Source: Novosphingobium barchaimii LL02
Lineage (GTDB): Bacteria > Pseudomonadota > Alphaproteobacteria > Sphingomonadales > Sphingomonadaceae
Direction: 5' to 3'
DNA length: 64,000 nucleotides
NCBI RefSeq assembly: GCF_001046635.1
Contig: NZ_KQ130452.1
Coordinates: 670,668 to 734,667 of the forward strand
The position numbers and the translations under genes were made by a program. How positions within the stretch are numbered: the first letter of the stretch is position 1; each line of letters opens with the position of its first letter. This document shows positions 17,335 to 25,340 of this stretch, piece by piece. The notes below the pieces were generated by a model, which worked only from the letters and a program-made list of their open reading frames with translations, was not told where the DNA came from and did no database searches.

Positions 17335-17687
17335 GGTGGCCCGCCGCCGACCCCCCGTTTCGCTTCCCAGAAGCTGCCTATCGCGTAGTGGCTAGATTCG
17401 CTCGTTCGACGCCACCACGCGGCGAAGTTCGCGAATGTCGGTTTATATCTGAAGCAGCCGTTTGGGACCCGATCGCGAAATGACCGCAGCGTCCCAAAGC
17501 CGGGCCTTCCCGCAGCTCTGCAGACGCACAAAAAACAGTCGAAGACATCATGGGAGAAGGCATAAGTTCTAAGCCGCCTCGTCCCTGTCGGCACGATCAT
17601 CGGCCGCGGTGCTTTCACTCAACTCGTTGATCGCAGCGAACCAAATGCCTCAGCTAGCCAAAAGACAATAAAAGCCGCTGCAGAGCC
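17335..17687. other. Non-coding stretch left of the IS66 element
   Basis: These 353 bases hold no gene I recognise. A minus-strand open frame crosses most of it, but its composition (many Arg, Cys and Trp) looks like translated intergenic DNA. The segment ends in the left copy of the IS66 target duplication. Confidence 0.5.
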
Positions 17688-17695
17688 AACTGAGG
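17688..17695. repeat. Target-site duplication, left copy (AACTGAGG)
   Basis: This 8-bp direct repeat is identical to 20303-20310 and directly abuts the left inverted repeat of the IS66 element. IS66-family elements make 8-bp duplications. Confidence 0.95.
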
Positions 17696-17717
17696 GTAAG
17701 CGCGCATTTCGTAGCAC
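17696..17717 (+). repeat. IS66 left inverted repeat
   Basis: The repeat starts GTAAGCGCGCATTTC and pairs with the reverse complement of 20281-20302 at 17 of 22 positions, with mismatches clustered at positions 10, 12 and 16-18. Confidence 0.9.
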
Positions 17718-17790
17718 GTTGCTTCCGGAGGCAGTGCGGCCATCATAGTTGACGCTGGACGAGCCAGGCCACCGCAACGACGTCGGCGGG

Positions 17791-19392
17791 TCAGGCGGGT
17801 CTTTCGAAGTTGAATGGCAGCAGGTCGTCGATATCGGCGTCGTGAGGTCGCTGGGGCAGTTCAGTGAGGACATGGCGTAGCCACGCGAGAGGCTCGACGC
17901 CGCAGGCGCGGCAAGTCAGCATCAGGCTGTAGGTGACGGCGCTCGCCCGTGCGCCGTCCACTGTGTCGCAGAAAAGCCAGGATTTTCTTCCTGTTGCAAA
18001 AACCCTGATGTCACGTTCGAGAAGATTGTTATCGATCGGCATCCTGCCGTCTTCGACGTAGCGCGTCAGGTATTCCCACTGGTTGAGGGTGTAGGATACC
18101 GCATCACCAAGCTTGGTTTCGGGCATGACCTTCGGTGCGATCGCATCGAGCCACGCCTTGAGGGCATCCAGGACCGGGACGCTATGTTTCTGGCGGAAGC
18201 GGCGCATGTAGCTGGCCTGCGCTTCCCCCTCATCGGGTATTTCGTCCCGCGCCTGCCTTTCGATCCGGTAGAGCTGGTCGAAGAACTTGAGCGCCTGTGC
18301 GGGCGGCCCGCCTTGTTTCTTCCTCGCCTTGAGGGCGTCGGCAAAGCGCCGTCTGGCGTGGGCCATGCAACCCAGATGCGTGGCGCCTTTCAATGTGCGC
18401 CATGCCGTATAGCCGTCACTCATCAGGATACCGCGATAGTCGCCGAGGAAGGCCTGCGGATGTTCCTGCCCGCGACCGGGTTGATAGTCGAACAGCACGA
18501 TCGGCTGTTTGCTGTCCTCGCTGCTGCGGTAGGCCCACATATACGAGGTGCTGGTAGGGGCCTTGCCCTCTTCCTTCAGCACTTGAACCGTAGTCTCGTC
18601 GCCATGAATGACGTCCTGGGACCGGAGCCGCAGCTTCAGGGCGTCATAGATGCGATACAGATGCCTCTCGCTCGAACCAATCACCCAATGGCCCAGAGCA
18701 CCGCGGCTAACGGGTACACCTGCACGCTCGAAGGTTTGCGCCAGACGATAGAGCGGCGTGCCATCCACGTATTTGTGGACAAGGGCAAAGGCCAGCGTCG
18801 AGGCCGTGGCAATGCTCCCCGGCAAAGGCTGGGCGGGCATTGGCGCAAGGACGATCGGCGTGGCGACCCCGGTGCGGTCGCAATTGCGGCACGCATATTT
18901 GGCGCGGGCATTCTGCAGGACCGTGGCCTTCACCTCGATGTGAAGCTGCTCGGTTACCACTTCCCCCATGCGATGCAGCCGTTCGCTGCAGCACGGGCAG
19001 ACCTTCTGGTCGTGGGCGAGGTCATATTCGACGCGCTGGCGTGGCAGGCCCGCAGGAAGTGCCTTGCGCCCGCGCTTCTTCCCTTCTGGTTTTTTCGCCT
19101 CCGGCAATCCCGTGTCGGGAAGATCGGCAGCGCCCGGCTCGTCGATATCGTCGTGATCTTCGTCTGCATCGTCCTCAAGGGCGGCCTGCTCGGCTTCATT
19201 GAAGACGCGATCCATGTGCTTTTCGCTGCGCGGCGCAAAGCGGTGCAACCGCGCCAGCGCCAGTTCCTCCTCAAGCTTCAGTATGCGCCGGGCAAGGGCG
19301 TCCCTCTCGGCCGCCAATGCCTCGACCTCGGCGGCTTTCGTCGCCAGAAGCGCCATCAATTCCGCAATAGTGGGCACGCCGCCTCGATCCAT
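17791..19392 (-). CDS. tnpC: IS66 family transposase (DDE)
   Basis: A 533-residue transposase. The N-terminal coiled-coil/leucine-zipper region (EVEALAAERDALARRILKLEEELAL, about 18-42) is followed by the TnpC HTH region and a Cys4 zinc-finger-like segment (KVCPCCSERLHRMG, and CRNCDRTG later). The catalytic core has HGDETTVQVL (Asp), ILMSDGYTAWR (Asp) and NNLLERDIRVFATGRKSWLF (Glu). The tail EPLAWLRHVLTELPQRP...LLPFNF is the IS66 C-terminal element. It cuts and joins the IS ends with the help of TnpA and TnpB, and appears intact. Confidence 0.96.
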   Translation of the reverse strand: MDRGGVPTIAELMALLATKAAEVEALAAERDALARRILKLEEELALARLHRFAPRSEKHMDRVFNEAEQAALEDDADEDHDDIDEPGAADLPDTGLPEAKKPEGKKRGRKALPAGLPRQRVEYDLAHDQKVCPCCSERLHRMGEVVTEQLHIEVKATVLQNARAKYACRNCDRTGVATPIVLAPMPAQPLPGSIATASTLAFALVHKYVDGTPLYRLAQTFERAGVPVSRGALGHWVIGSSERHLYRIYDALKLRLRSQDVIHGDETTVQVLKEEGKAPTSTSYMWAYRSSEDSKQPIVLFDYQPGRGQEHPQAFLGDYRGILMSDGYTAWRTLKGATHLGCMAHARRRFADALKARKKQGGPPAQALKFFDQLYRIERQARDEIPDEGEAQASYMRRFRQKHSVPVLDALKAWLDAIAPKVMPETKLGDAVSYTLNQWEYLTRYVEDGRMPIDNNLLERDIRVFATGRKSWLFCDTVDGARASAVTYSLMLTCRACGVEPLAWLRHVLTELPQRPHDADIDDLLPFNFERPA

Positions 19393-19433
19393 CGCAGTCT
19401 TGAATCGAAAGCCCGTTCCCGCGTCAACAGCCT

Positions 19434-19787
19434 TCAGCCGACAAACTGATATTGCCGCACCGGATGAGGGACCATTGCGTCAATATCGATCCCGTCGAGC
19501 AGCCATCGCAATTGCTCGGCGGTGAGCGCCACCACCGTTTCCGCTCGTTTGGGCCATCGGAACTTGTCCTCCGTCAGCGCCTTGAGCACCAATACAAAGC
19601 CCGACCGGTCAAAAAACAGGAGCTTCATCCGGGTCCGGCGCCGGTTGCAGAAGGCGAACGCCGCGCGCTCGAACGGATTGAGGCCCATCGACTGCTCGAC
19701 CAGGATCGCAAGGCTGTTGATCCCACAACGGAAATCGATCGGATCCCGGTGGAGATAGACGCGCAGATCTTCAGCGAGCCGGAACAT
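19434..19787 (-). CDS. tnpB: IS66 accessory protein TnpB
   Basis: The 117-residue protein starts at MFRLAEDLRVYLHRDPIDFR. GLNPFERAAFAFCNRRRTRMK and DRSGFVLVLKALTEDKFRWP are the standard TnpB (Orf2) motifs. Its start overlaps the end of tnpA by 17 nt, a translational coupling usual in IS66. A longer start at 19805 is possible, but MFRL fits the family. It is needed with TnpA for transposition, though its biochemical role is unclear. Confidence 0.95.
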   Translation of the reverse strand: MFRLAEDLRVYLHRDPIDFRCGINSLAILVEQSMGLNPFERAAFAFCNRRRTRMKLLFFDRSGFVLVLKALTEDKFRWPKRAETVVALTAEQLRWLLDGIDIDAMVPHPVRQYQFVG

Positions 19788-20223
19788 TGCAATGCCCCAG
19801 CGCATCGATCATCACCGCCAGTAACTGCGCGTCACACCCCTCCAGCGTCAGCGATACGCCATTTGGCATCGACGCCTGCAGCCGCACTGACGGTACCAAT
19901 CCCGCAGACCGGATCGCGATCCCACCAGTGTGTCGCTCCGCAGGCGCCAGAGACGTCTCCACCCGGATAAACGCCGACGGATCCGGCAACGGCCCCGTGC
20001 TCCGCTGCCCCTTCGCACTCTGCCGCTCCTGATACTTCCTGACCCATTTGCGCAGTTGGTTGGCGTTGACACCATGCTCCAGCGCAAGCCTCGCCACCGA
20101 TATGCCCGGCTCGAGGCACGCCTCGACCAACCGTGACTTCCCCGCCCGACCATAATAGCGCCGGCCGTTACTCGTCACCCTTACAACCTCAAGCCCATAG
20201 GAGCCCATCGGTGCCATCTCCAT
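19771..20223 (-). CDS. tnpA: IS66 accessory protein TnpA (HTH)
   Basis: A 150-residue protein from the ATG at 20223. KSRLVEACLEPGISVARLALEHGVNANQLRKWVRKYQ is the transposase_8 helix-turn-helix of IS66 Orf1. The C-terminal part ends in VSLTLEGCDAQLLAVMIDAL. It is the first gene of the element, read toward tnpB and tnpC. An in-frame start further upstream (20268) is less likely because it would begin close to the element's end. Confidence 0.93.
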   Translation of the reverse strand: MEMAPMGSYGLEVVRVTSNGRRYYGRAGKSRLVEACLEPGISVARLALEHGVNANQLRKWVRKYQERQSAKGQRSTGPLPDPSAFIRVETSLAPAERHTGGIAIRSAGLVPSVRLQASMPNGVSLTLEGCDAQLLAVMIDALGHCNVPAR

Positions 20224-20280
20224 GTGTCCACCTCTTCCTTGGTGGACACATCCTTCACACCGCGTCACTCAACCGAACAG

Positions 20281-20302
20281 GTGCGCGGAATTTCGCGCTT
20301 AC
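20281..20302 (-). repeat. IS66 right inverted repeat
   Basis: Read on the minus strand it begins GTAAGCGCGAAATTCC. The right target duplication starts at the next base. Confidence 0.9.
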
Positions 20303-20310
20303 AACTGAGG
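20303..20310. repeat. Target-site duplication, right copy (AACTGAGG)
   Basis: Identical to 17688-17695. Together the two copies fix the IS boundaries to the base. Confidence 0.95.
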
Positions 20311-20409
20311 CGTGTCACTCAGACCTCGGCAAAAGCTCGCGTCAGGAGCCAGCTACGATATCCGACCTGCGACGGCCACCGCCTTCTTTGCGAATTCCAA
20401 TTGAAGCCG

Positions 20410-20612
20410 GCCATGGATTCCGACGCGATCCGCATGCGTGGCTCGCATACGTCATCGCGACGATCTCCGATCATCCGCAGACCCGCTTGCACGAACTCCT
20501 GCCATGGAATTGGAAAGCGCGTCAGGCCAACCTTCACGCCGACGCTCAGGCAGCCTGACCCACTCTCAGCAAGGCTCAGGCCAAACCTGAAGGGTCTTCA
20601 CCGAACGCATAC
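20410..20612 (+). pseudogene. 3' stump of a second, different IS66-family element
   Basis: The plus-strand frame ending at 20558 reads DPHAWLAYVIATISDHP, then LHELLPWNWKARQ, which is the IS66 TnpC C-terminal element (PF13817 type). About 35 nt downstream the DNA runs CTTCACCGAACGCATAC and ends at 20612. Reverse-complemented this begins GTATGCG, close to an IS66 terminal repeat. The rest of this element (catalytic core, tnpA, tnpB) is absent. It differs in sequence from the intact IS next to it, so it is an older relic in opposite orientation. Confidence 0.6.
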
Positions 20613-21278
20613 GATCATGCTGATCAGGCGATCGGCTTTAACCGACGCCCTTGGGGAGACGGCACCCACCGGCTTTGCTGGTTGCTCGTCCGCAGCAGGG
20701 GCTCCCGTTGCCTGCAGGGCCAAGAACACATTTTAATGAGCGAACTCAGCGCTTCCGGTGCGACGAAGTTGTGGCTGACATGCGCAGCGACGATGTTTGC
20801 GGTCAAAGCGATCAAATTGCCCGTGTCGGCGGCCAATGCAGGCTCCTGATGTAAAATACCGTACCGCCGAATGCCTCGTTGCCGTGACCCTGTCGAACCG
20901 CGACCATTTGGCCTTGGATTACCATTCGCCGAGCGGCGAAACGACCTACGTAGCCCAGTTAAGCGCCGAACCATGGCCGACAACATACGCCATGCCTTGT
21001 TTTTGCACGCCGCTCTGCGACGAGGTAGCGAGACCCCTCGCACGCCCCAACCATCCGGGGATACAAGGTCCGCAACCCGCCTGCAACGCGGATTTGCACT
21101 TTGGAAATGGAGGAAGAACTTGCGGACGAGCGACTTCAAGCGGTATGCTTCGCTACCCACGGATAAACCCCTGCAGCCCACAATCGAGCACCTGCGGGGG
21201 ACAGCCAATGTGGGGCCCGCGAATGAGTTTCTCCGGACGGGCTCAGCCCGCACCATTCCTCCACCGTCATGCAAGGCG
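20613..21278. other. Stretch between IS66 stump and excisionase-like gene
   Basis: These 666 bases lack a gene I can support. A 37-codon plus-strand frame (20735-20848, MSELSASGATKLWL...) is open but has no ribosome site. The frame of the HTH gene is open upstream to 20871, but that part looks like translated non-coding DNA. The stretch may be decayed island DNA. Confidence 0.4.
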
Positions 21279-21512
21279 GTGTCGGTAAGAATTCCAACTG
21301 CCGCCGCGATGCTGGGTATTGGAAAGACCAAGCTGTACGAGCTGATTTCCACCGGTGAAATCGATATGATCAAGATAGGCAAGGTCTCACTCATTGCTGT
21401 GAACGCTTTGGAAGCGTTCGTCGAAAGACAACGGCGTACGAACGATACGCCGCGGTGCCGTCCTGCCAGCCGAGGTCGCCCTCGCAAATCCTTCACCGAA
21501 TTGATCCGCTGA
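21279..21512 (+). CDS. Excisionase-like helix-turn-helix protein
   Basis: From the GTG at 21279 the product is 77 residues. VRIPTAAAMLGIGKTKLYELISTGEIDMIKIG is the winged-helix/MerR-like motif of the excisionase (xis/AlpA) family, followed by SLIAVNALEAFVERQR and a basic tail. Such proteins direct integrase toward excision or regulate it. The frame stays open upstream with no good Shine-Dalgarno, so the start is uncertain. It converges on the integrase gene, 88 bp away, as expected for an integrative element's recombination module. Confidence 0.7.
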   Translation: MSVRIPTAAAMLGIGKTKLYELISTGEIDMIKIGKVSLIAVNALEAFVERQRRTNDTPRCRPASRGRPRKSFTELIR

Positions 21513-21600
21513 GGAGATCGGGCAGATCGCAATCGTCGTTACCGCTGAAGGCGTCAAACCGCTGCGGCAATGAGGATCAATCGCTTTCAGCCCATCGGTG

Positions 21601-22755
21601 TCACGAGCAGCAGTAGTCTGCCCAGTCCTGCATCAGCACCTGCCGCTTTTTGAAGAAATCCGTTCGCAGATAGGCAGCCTTGGTCTTGTCCCCAACGCTG
21701 TGAGCGAGGGATGCCTCCGCCACCGCTTCCGCCACATCCGTCTCTTCCGCCGCCCAGTCGCGAAAACTGGATCGGAACCCATGGACGGTTACCCCGTGGC
21801 CCATGCCGCGAACCAGCTGCAGAAGCGCCATATCCGACAAGGCCTTTCCAGATCTGGAGTTCGGGAAAACGAGGTCATTGCCGTCAATGCGAAGCGCGCG
21901 GGCCCTGCGAAAAACGTCAGCCGCCTGCGCAGAAAGCGGGACGACATGCTCGACCCTCATCTTCATCCGATCTTCCGGGATCGTCCAAAGCGTAAGATCC
22001 TCATCAAACTCGGACCAGGTGGCCAAGCGAAGTTCTCCGGAGCGCACAACTGTCAGGATCACGGCCTCTAGCGCCAGGGTGCTCGCGCAGGCGACTTTTG
22101 CCCTTAGTTCGACAATGAACTGCCTGACCTGTGTATGCGGTAGTGCGGCGAAGTGCCCCTTCTTTCTGGATTGTCGAGGAAGCCCTTTCGAGATCGAGCG
22201 CATGGGCGCTTCGGTCTCGCGAAGTCCGTTGGCATAGGACCAATCCAGCACGGTGCCGATCCTCTGGCGCACTCGGCGCGCCGTCTCCGGAATATCGAGC
22301 CAGATTTCCGCCAGGGCATCGCGAATCAGCGGCCCGTCGATCTTGTCGACCTTCAGCTTGCCGAGCTTCGGGTAGGCGTAAAGCTCAAGGGTCTTGAGCC
22401 ACTGCTTGGTGTGCTTGCGGTTCTTCCAGCTTTTCAACATCTCGGCGTGCACCGACTTGGCTGCCTGCTTGAACGTTGGAATCACCCGCGTGACCTTGCG
22501 GCGCTCTTCGAGAGGGTCGATCCCCGCAGCCGCCAGTTTTTTGGCTGCAGCGGCCTCCAGACGGGCCGTGCGAACGGGAATATGCCTGGCGTCACCAAGG
22601 CCGATGTCGCGCCGGGTCCCGTTCACTTGGATGCGCAGCACCCAGCTCTTGCCGCCGGATGGCGACACTTTGAGATAGAGCCCTTCACCGTCCGGATATC
22701 GGCCGGGATCAGCGAGCTCTTTGATGATCGTAGCGGTGAGCTTTCCCATGGCCAC
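21601..22755 (-). CDS. int: Tyrosine-type site-specific integrase, P4 type
   Basis: The 384-residue protein has an N-terminal DUF4102 arm-binding domain (YPDGEGLYLKVSPSGGKSWVLR, about 20-41), a SAM-like core-binding domain in the middle, and a catalytic domain from about 205. The visible catalytic set is Arg238 (TVVRSGELRL), HxxR at 325-328 (VHGFRSSFRDW), His352 and the nucleophile Tyr362. It starts at GTG 22755 or ATG 22749. Integrases of this group use tRNA 3' ends, and its gene lies 180 bp from the 3' end of tRNA-Ser. It appears intact. Confidence 0.95.
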   Translation of the reverse strand: MAMGKLTATIIKELADPGRYPDGEGLYLKVSPSGGKSWVLRIQVNGTRRDIGLGDARHIPVRTARLEAAAAKKLAAAGIDPLEERRKVTRVIPTFKQAAKSVHAEMLKSWKNRKHTKQWLKTLELYAYPKLGKLKVDKIDGPLIRDALAEIWLDIPETARRVRQRIGTVLDWSYANGLRETEAPMRSISKGLPRQSRKKGHFAALPHTQVRQFIVELRAKVACASTLALEAVILTVVRSGELRLATWSEFDEDLTLWTIPEDRMKMRVEHVVPLSAQAADVFRRARALRIDGNDLVFPNSRSGKALSDMALLQLVRGMGHGVTVHGFRSSFRDWAAEETDVAEAVAEASLAHSVGDKTKAAYLRTDFFKKRQVLMQDWADYCCS

Positions 22756-22935
22756 GAATCTACCACCGAATCGCGATTATCTGAAGCCCCTCGCTCGGCT
22801 CCAGTCCCACACCCAGTCCCACATTTGTTTTTGGACGACGCCGAATGAGGGCGGTCGACGTTGAACAATTGTCGTTGATTATCGGGCGTTTAGGCCAATT
22901 TTCCGGTCAGTGGCGAATGTCAGTGAAGGGGTTTT

Positions 22936-23025
22936 TGGCGGACAGGGTGGGATTCGAACCCACGGTGAGCTTGCACCCACGGCGGTTTTCAAGACCGCTG
23001 CCTTAAACCACTCGGCCACCTGTCC
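22936..23025 (-). tRNA. tRNA-Ser (anticodon UGA)
   Basis: This 90-nt class II tRNA lies on the minus strand. Acceptor arm GGACAGG pairs with CCTGTCC, discriminator G is followed by an encoded CCA, the D-arm is TGGCCGAGTGG, and the anticodon stem GCGGT/ACCGC has loop CTTGAAA (UGA). There is a long variable arm, and the T-arm is GGTTCGAATCC. Its 3' end faces the integrase gene, so it is the probable attachment site of the element on the left. Confidence 0.97.
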
Positions 23026-23182
23026 GCTCGGTTTTGCGCATAGCTCAATGTGGCGCTGGCGCAAGGGGGGCAATGCAAACCTCGTGTTCTTCGGTGAAGG
23101 GCACTGCATATGCGATGGCTGTCCACGGGTGAGCGCGGCGCCCCATTTGCAACCGGTAATCTTTGTGCGAAGTTCCCCTGTA

Positions 23183-24217
23183 ATGACCTTCAGATCCCTT
23201 CTGCGTTCGCTGCGTATTCCATCCATGGCGCTTGGCCTCATCCTGGTGCCGATGCCGGCGATGCAGGTATCCGCCCAATCGGAGAGTTTTCCTGCCTATC
23301 TCCAGCAGGTCGCCTCCCATGCCCGTAGCCAGGGAGTGAGCGAAACCGCGATAACCAGCGTCTTGAGTGGGCTGACGCCGAACGAGCGGGTTATCGCTCT
23401 GGATACCGCACAGCCCGGTCGGCAGACCGCGCCGCCCGCGCTTGCCCCTTACATCTCTCAGCATGTCGGCAGTTCAATCATCGGCCGGGGCCGCGCGCGC
23501 TATACTTCGCTGGCTTCGATCTCTGCACAGATCGAGCGGCGCTACGGGGTGCCTGCGCCGATTCTCTTCGCGATCTGGGGACACGAGACGAATTTCGGCA
23601 GTTATACCGGAGACTTCGACCTTGCCCGCTCGCTTGCGACGCTGGCTTGGGAGGGGCGCCGCCGCGCCCTGTTCGAAGGTGAGTTGATCGCGCTGATGAA
23701 GATGGTCGACCGGGGCGTGCCGCGCTCGCAGCTCAAGGGCAGCTGGGCAGGGGCCTTCGGCTATCCGCAGTTTTTGCCAAGCGTGTACCTTCGCCTTGCA
23801 GCAGACGGCGACGGTGACGGGCGGGCAGACATCTTCAACAGTTCCGCCGATACGCTGGCGTCAATCGCCAACTATTTCCGCGATGCCGGATGGCGGCCTG
23901 GCCAGCCCTGGGGCGTGCGTGCGAGCGTGCCGGGCGGATTCAGCGTCGACAGCTATGCGACCAAACTGGCCGCTCCCAGCTGCGACCGGGTGCATGCCCG
24001 CCATTCCCAGTGGAAGACCGTCTCGCAGTGGCGCGCGCTGGGCGTCTCGCCGCAGGGCGCGATTGGCGGCAATGTTCTTGCCTCCCTGTTCCAGCCTGAT
24101 GGGCCGGGCACACCGGCATATCTGTTAACCGGTAATTATCGGGTTATCCTCCAGTACAATTGCTCGAACTACTACGCCATGTCCGTGGGGTTGCTTGCAG
24201 ATGAGATTTCCCGTTAA
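23183..24217 (+). CDS. Lytic murein transglycosylase, MltB type
   Basis: The 344-residue periplasmic enzyme starts at ATG 23183, because the longer frame would run through the tRNA. Residues 1-31 form a signal peptide (FRSLLRSLRIPSMALGLILV... AQS). Glu135 in IWGHETNFGSYTG is the catalytic acid of the SLT family, and KGSWAGAFGYPQFLPSVY is the classic second motif. It cleaves peptidoglycan glycan strands to 1,6-anhydro ends. The RlpA-like gene overlaps it by 17 nt, so the two are coupled. Confidence 0.93.
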   Translation: MTFRSLLRSLRIPSMALGLILVPMPAMQVSAQSESFPAYLQQVASHARSQGVSETAITSVLSGLTPNERVIALDTAQPGRQTAPPALAPYISQHVGSSIIGRGRARYTSLASISAQIERRYGVPAPILFAIWGHETNFGSYTGDFDLARSLATLAWEGRRRALFEGELIALMKMVDRGVPRSQLKGSWAGAFGYPQFLPSVYLRLAADGDGDGRADIFNSSADTLASIANYFRDAGWRPGQPWGVRASVPGGFSVDSYATKLAAPSCDRVHARHSQWKTVSQWRALGVSPQGAIGGNVLASLFQPDGPGTPAYLLTGNYRVILQYNCSNYYAMSVGLLADEISR

Positions 24218-25277
24218 CCACGCCCTGCCGCTTGCGGCGCTGATCCTGCTGGGAGCCGCTGGCGGCGCCTTTGCCGCAGACCGGAGGCAGCTGCCGCCCG
24301 ATGTGCCGGTAACGGGCCCGGCTGCCGATTATCCCGTTGTGGTGGGCGAGCCTTTCACTATCGGCAGCACTGTTTGGACCCCTGTAGACCAGCTCAATTA
24401 CGACGCGGTCGGCATGGCCATCGCGGGTGAGGGCGCTGGCGTCAGCGGAGCGCACAAGACCCTGCCGCTGCCCTGCTATGTGGAAGTGACCGCGCTCGAT
24501 TCCGGGCGAACGATCCTCGTGCGGCTGGAACGGCGGGGGCCGATGACCAACGATGCACTGGTGGAACTGTCCCCCGATGCGATCGCGCAACTGGGACTGC
24601 CACCGGGCGGGCGCGGATCGGTGCGTGTGCGCCGGGTCAACCCGCCGGAGCAGGAACGTGCGCTGCTGCGCAGAGGCGGGCATGCTCCTGACCGGATGGA
24701 GACGCCGGAAGGGCTGCTCAAGGTATTGCGCCGAAAGTTGGCCGAACAGTCGCCGTTGCTGCCTCCGCCGTCCACCCCGCCAACCCCTCCGTCCTTGCCT
24801 GCCGGGGAGGCGGCCTCGCCGCTCAAGCCCGCGCCGGTGAAGCACGAGCCGGTGAAGCCTGCGCCGGCGATGAGTAAACCGGCGAAGACACCGACTGCCA
24901 AGCCGCCGTTAGCGGCGCCGTCAGTGCAGCCTCCCAAACGACCGGCACCGGCTGAGCCCAAGCTGCCGACAAAGCCCACGGCAAGCAGCACTGCGGCCCT
25001 CAAAGCGCCAGCGCCCAAACCGCCAGTGGCCAAGCCCCAGGCCGCCGGTCCGACCGCTACTGCCGCGAAGGGATCGTTCGTTGTCCAGGTAGCTGCATTC
25101 TCGTCCGAACCTTCTGCGCGCAAGGTTGCCGGGCAGCTTGGCGCAAGTGTCTCACAAGCCGGAAAATTCTGGCGCGTGCGCCTGGGTCCTTACAGCAACC
25201 GTGCACAAGCTGCGCAGGCGCTGGAGAAGGCAAAGGGTGCGGGTTATAGGGACGCACGAATCCAGAGCGCGGAGTGA
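24201..25277 (+). CDS. RlpA-like double-psi barrel protein with SPOR domain
   Basis: The 358-residue protein has a signal peptide (MRFPVNHALPLAALILLGAA). An RlpA-like barrel follows at about 45-145 (HKTLPLPCYVEVTAL, ILVRLERRGPMTNDALVELS), then a Pro/Ala/Lys-rich linker of about 115 residues and a C-terminal SPOR domain (SFVVQVAAFSSEPSARKVA to the end). SPOR binds denuded peptidoglycan at the septum. The barrel segment reads ERRGP where RlpA transglycosylases have NDRGP, so the catalytic Asp is missing and this may be a non-enzymatic relative. Start ATG 24201 lies within the end of the transglycosylase gene. Confidence 0.85.
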   Translation: MRFPVNHALPLAALILLGAAGGAFAADRRQLPPDVPVTGPAADYPVVVGEPFTIGSTVWTPVDQLNYDAVGMAIAGEGAGVSGAHKTLPLPCYVEVTALDSGRTILVRLERRGPMTNDALVELSPDAIAQLGLPPGGRGSVRVRRVNPPEQERALLRRGGHAPDRMETPEGLLKVLRRKLAEQSPLLPPPSTPPTPPSLPAGEAASPLKPAPVKHEPVKPAPAMSKPAKTPTAKPPLAAPSVQPPKRPAPAEPKLPTKPTASSTAALKAPAPKPPVAKPQAAGPTATAAKGSFVVQVAAFSSEPSARKVAGQLGASVSQAGKFWRVRLGPYSNRAQAAQALEKAKGAGYRDARIQSAE

Positions 25278-25340
25278 CCTTCATGGCTCCCGCGCGATAG
25301 AAAGCCAGGCGTCCGGTGGACGCGCGGGAGAATACGGGTC

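Larger units (their letters stand above)
17696..20302. mobile_element. Complete IS66-family insertion sequence, 2607 bp
   Basis: Both ends start GTAAGCGCG reading inward, with 22-bp imperfect inverted repeats (17 of 22 matching). An exact 8-bp duplication AACTGAGG flanks the element. Inside, on the minus strand, lie tnpA, tnpB and the DDE transposase tnpC in the canonical IS66 order, all open and full length. The intact structure and perfect duplication suggest a recent insertion and possible activity. It landed just beside the stump of another IS66 element. Confidence 0.95.

Noticed and set aside
20735-20848. A 37-codon plus-strand frame MSELSASGATKLWLTC...
   Set aside because: No ribosome site, and the sequence lies in decayed island DNA; too short for support.
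23153-23182. Longer N-terminus for the transglycosylase gene (frame open from 22910)
   Set aside because: It would run through the tRNA-Ser gene, and the signal peptide begins at ATG 23183.
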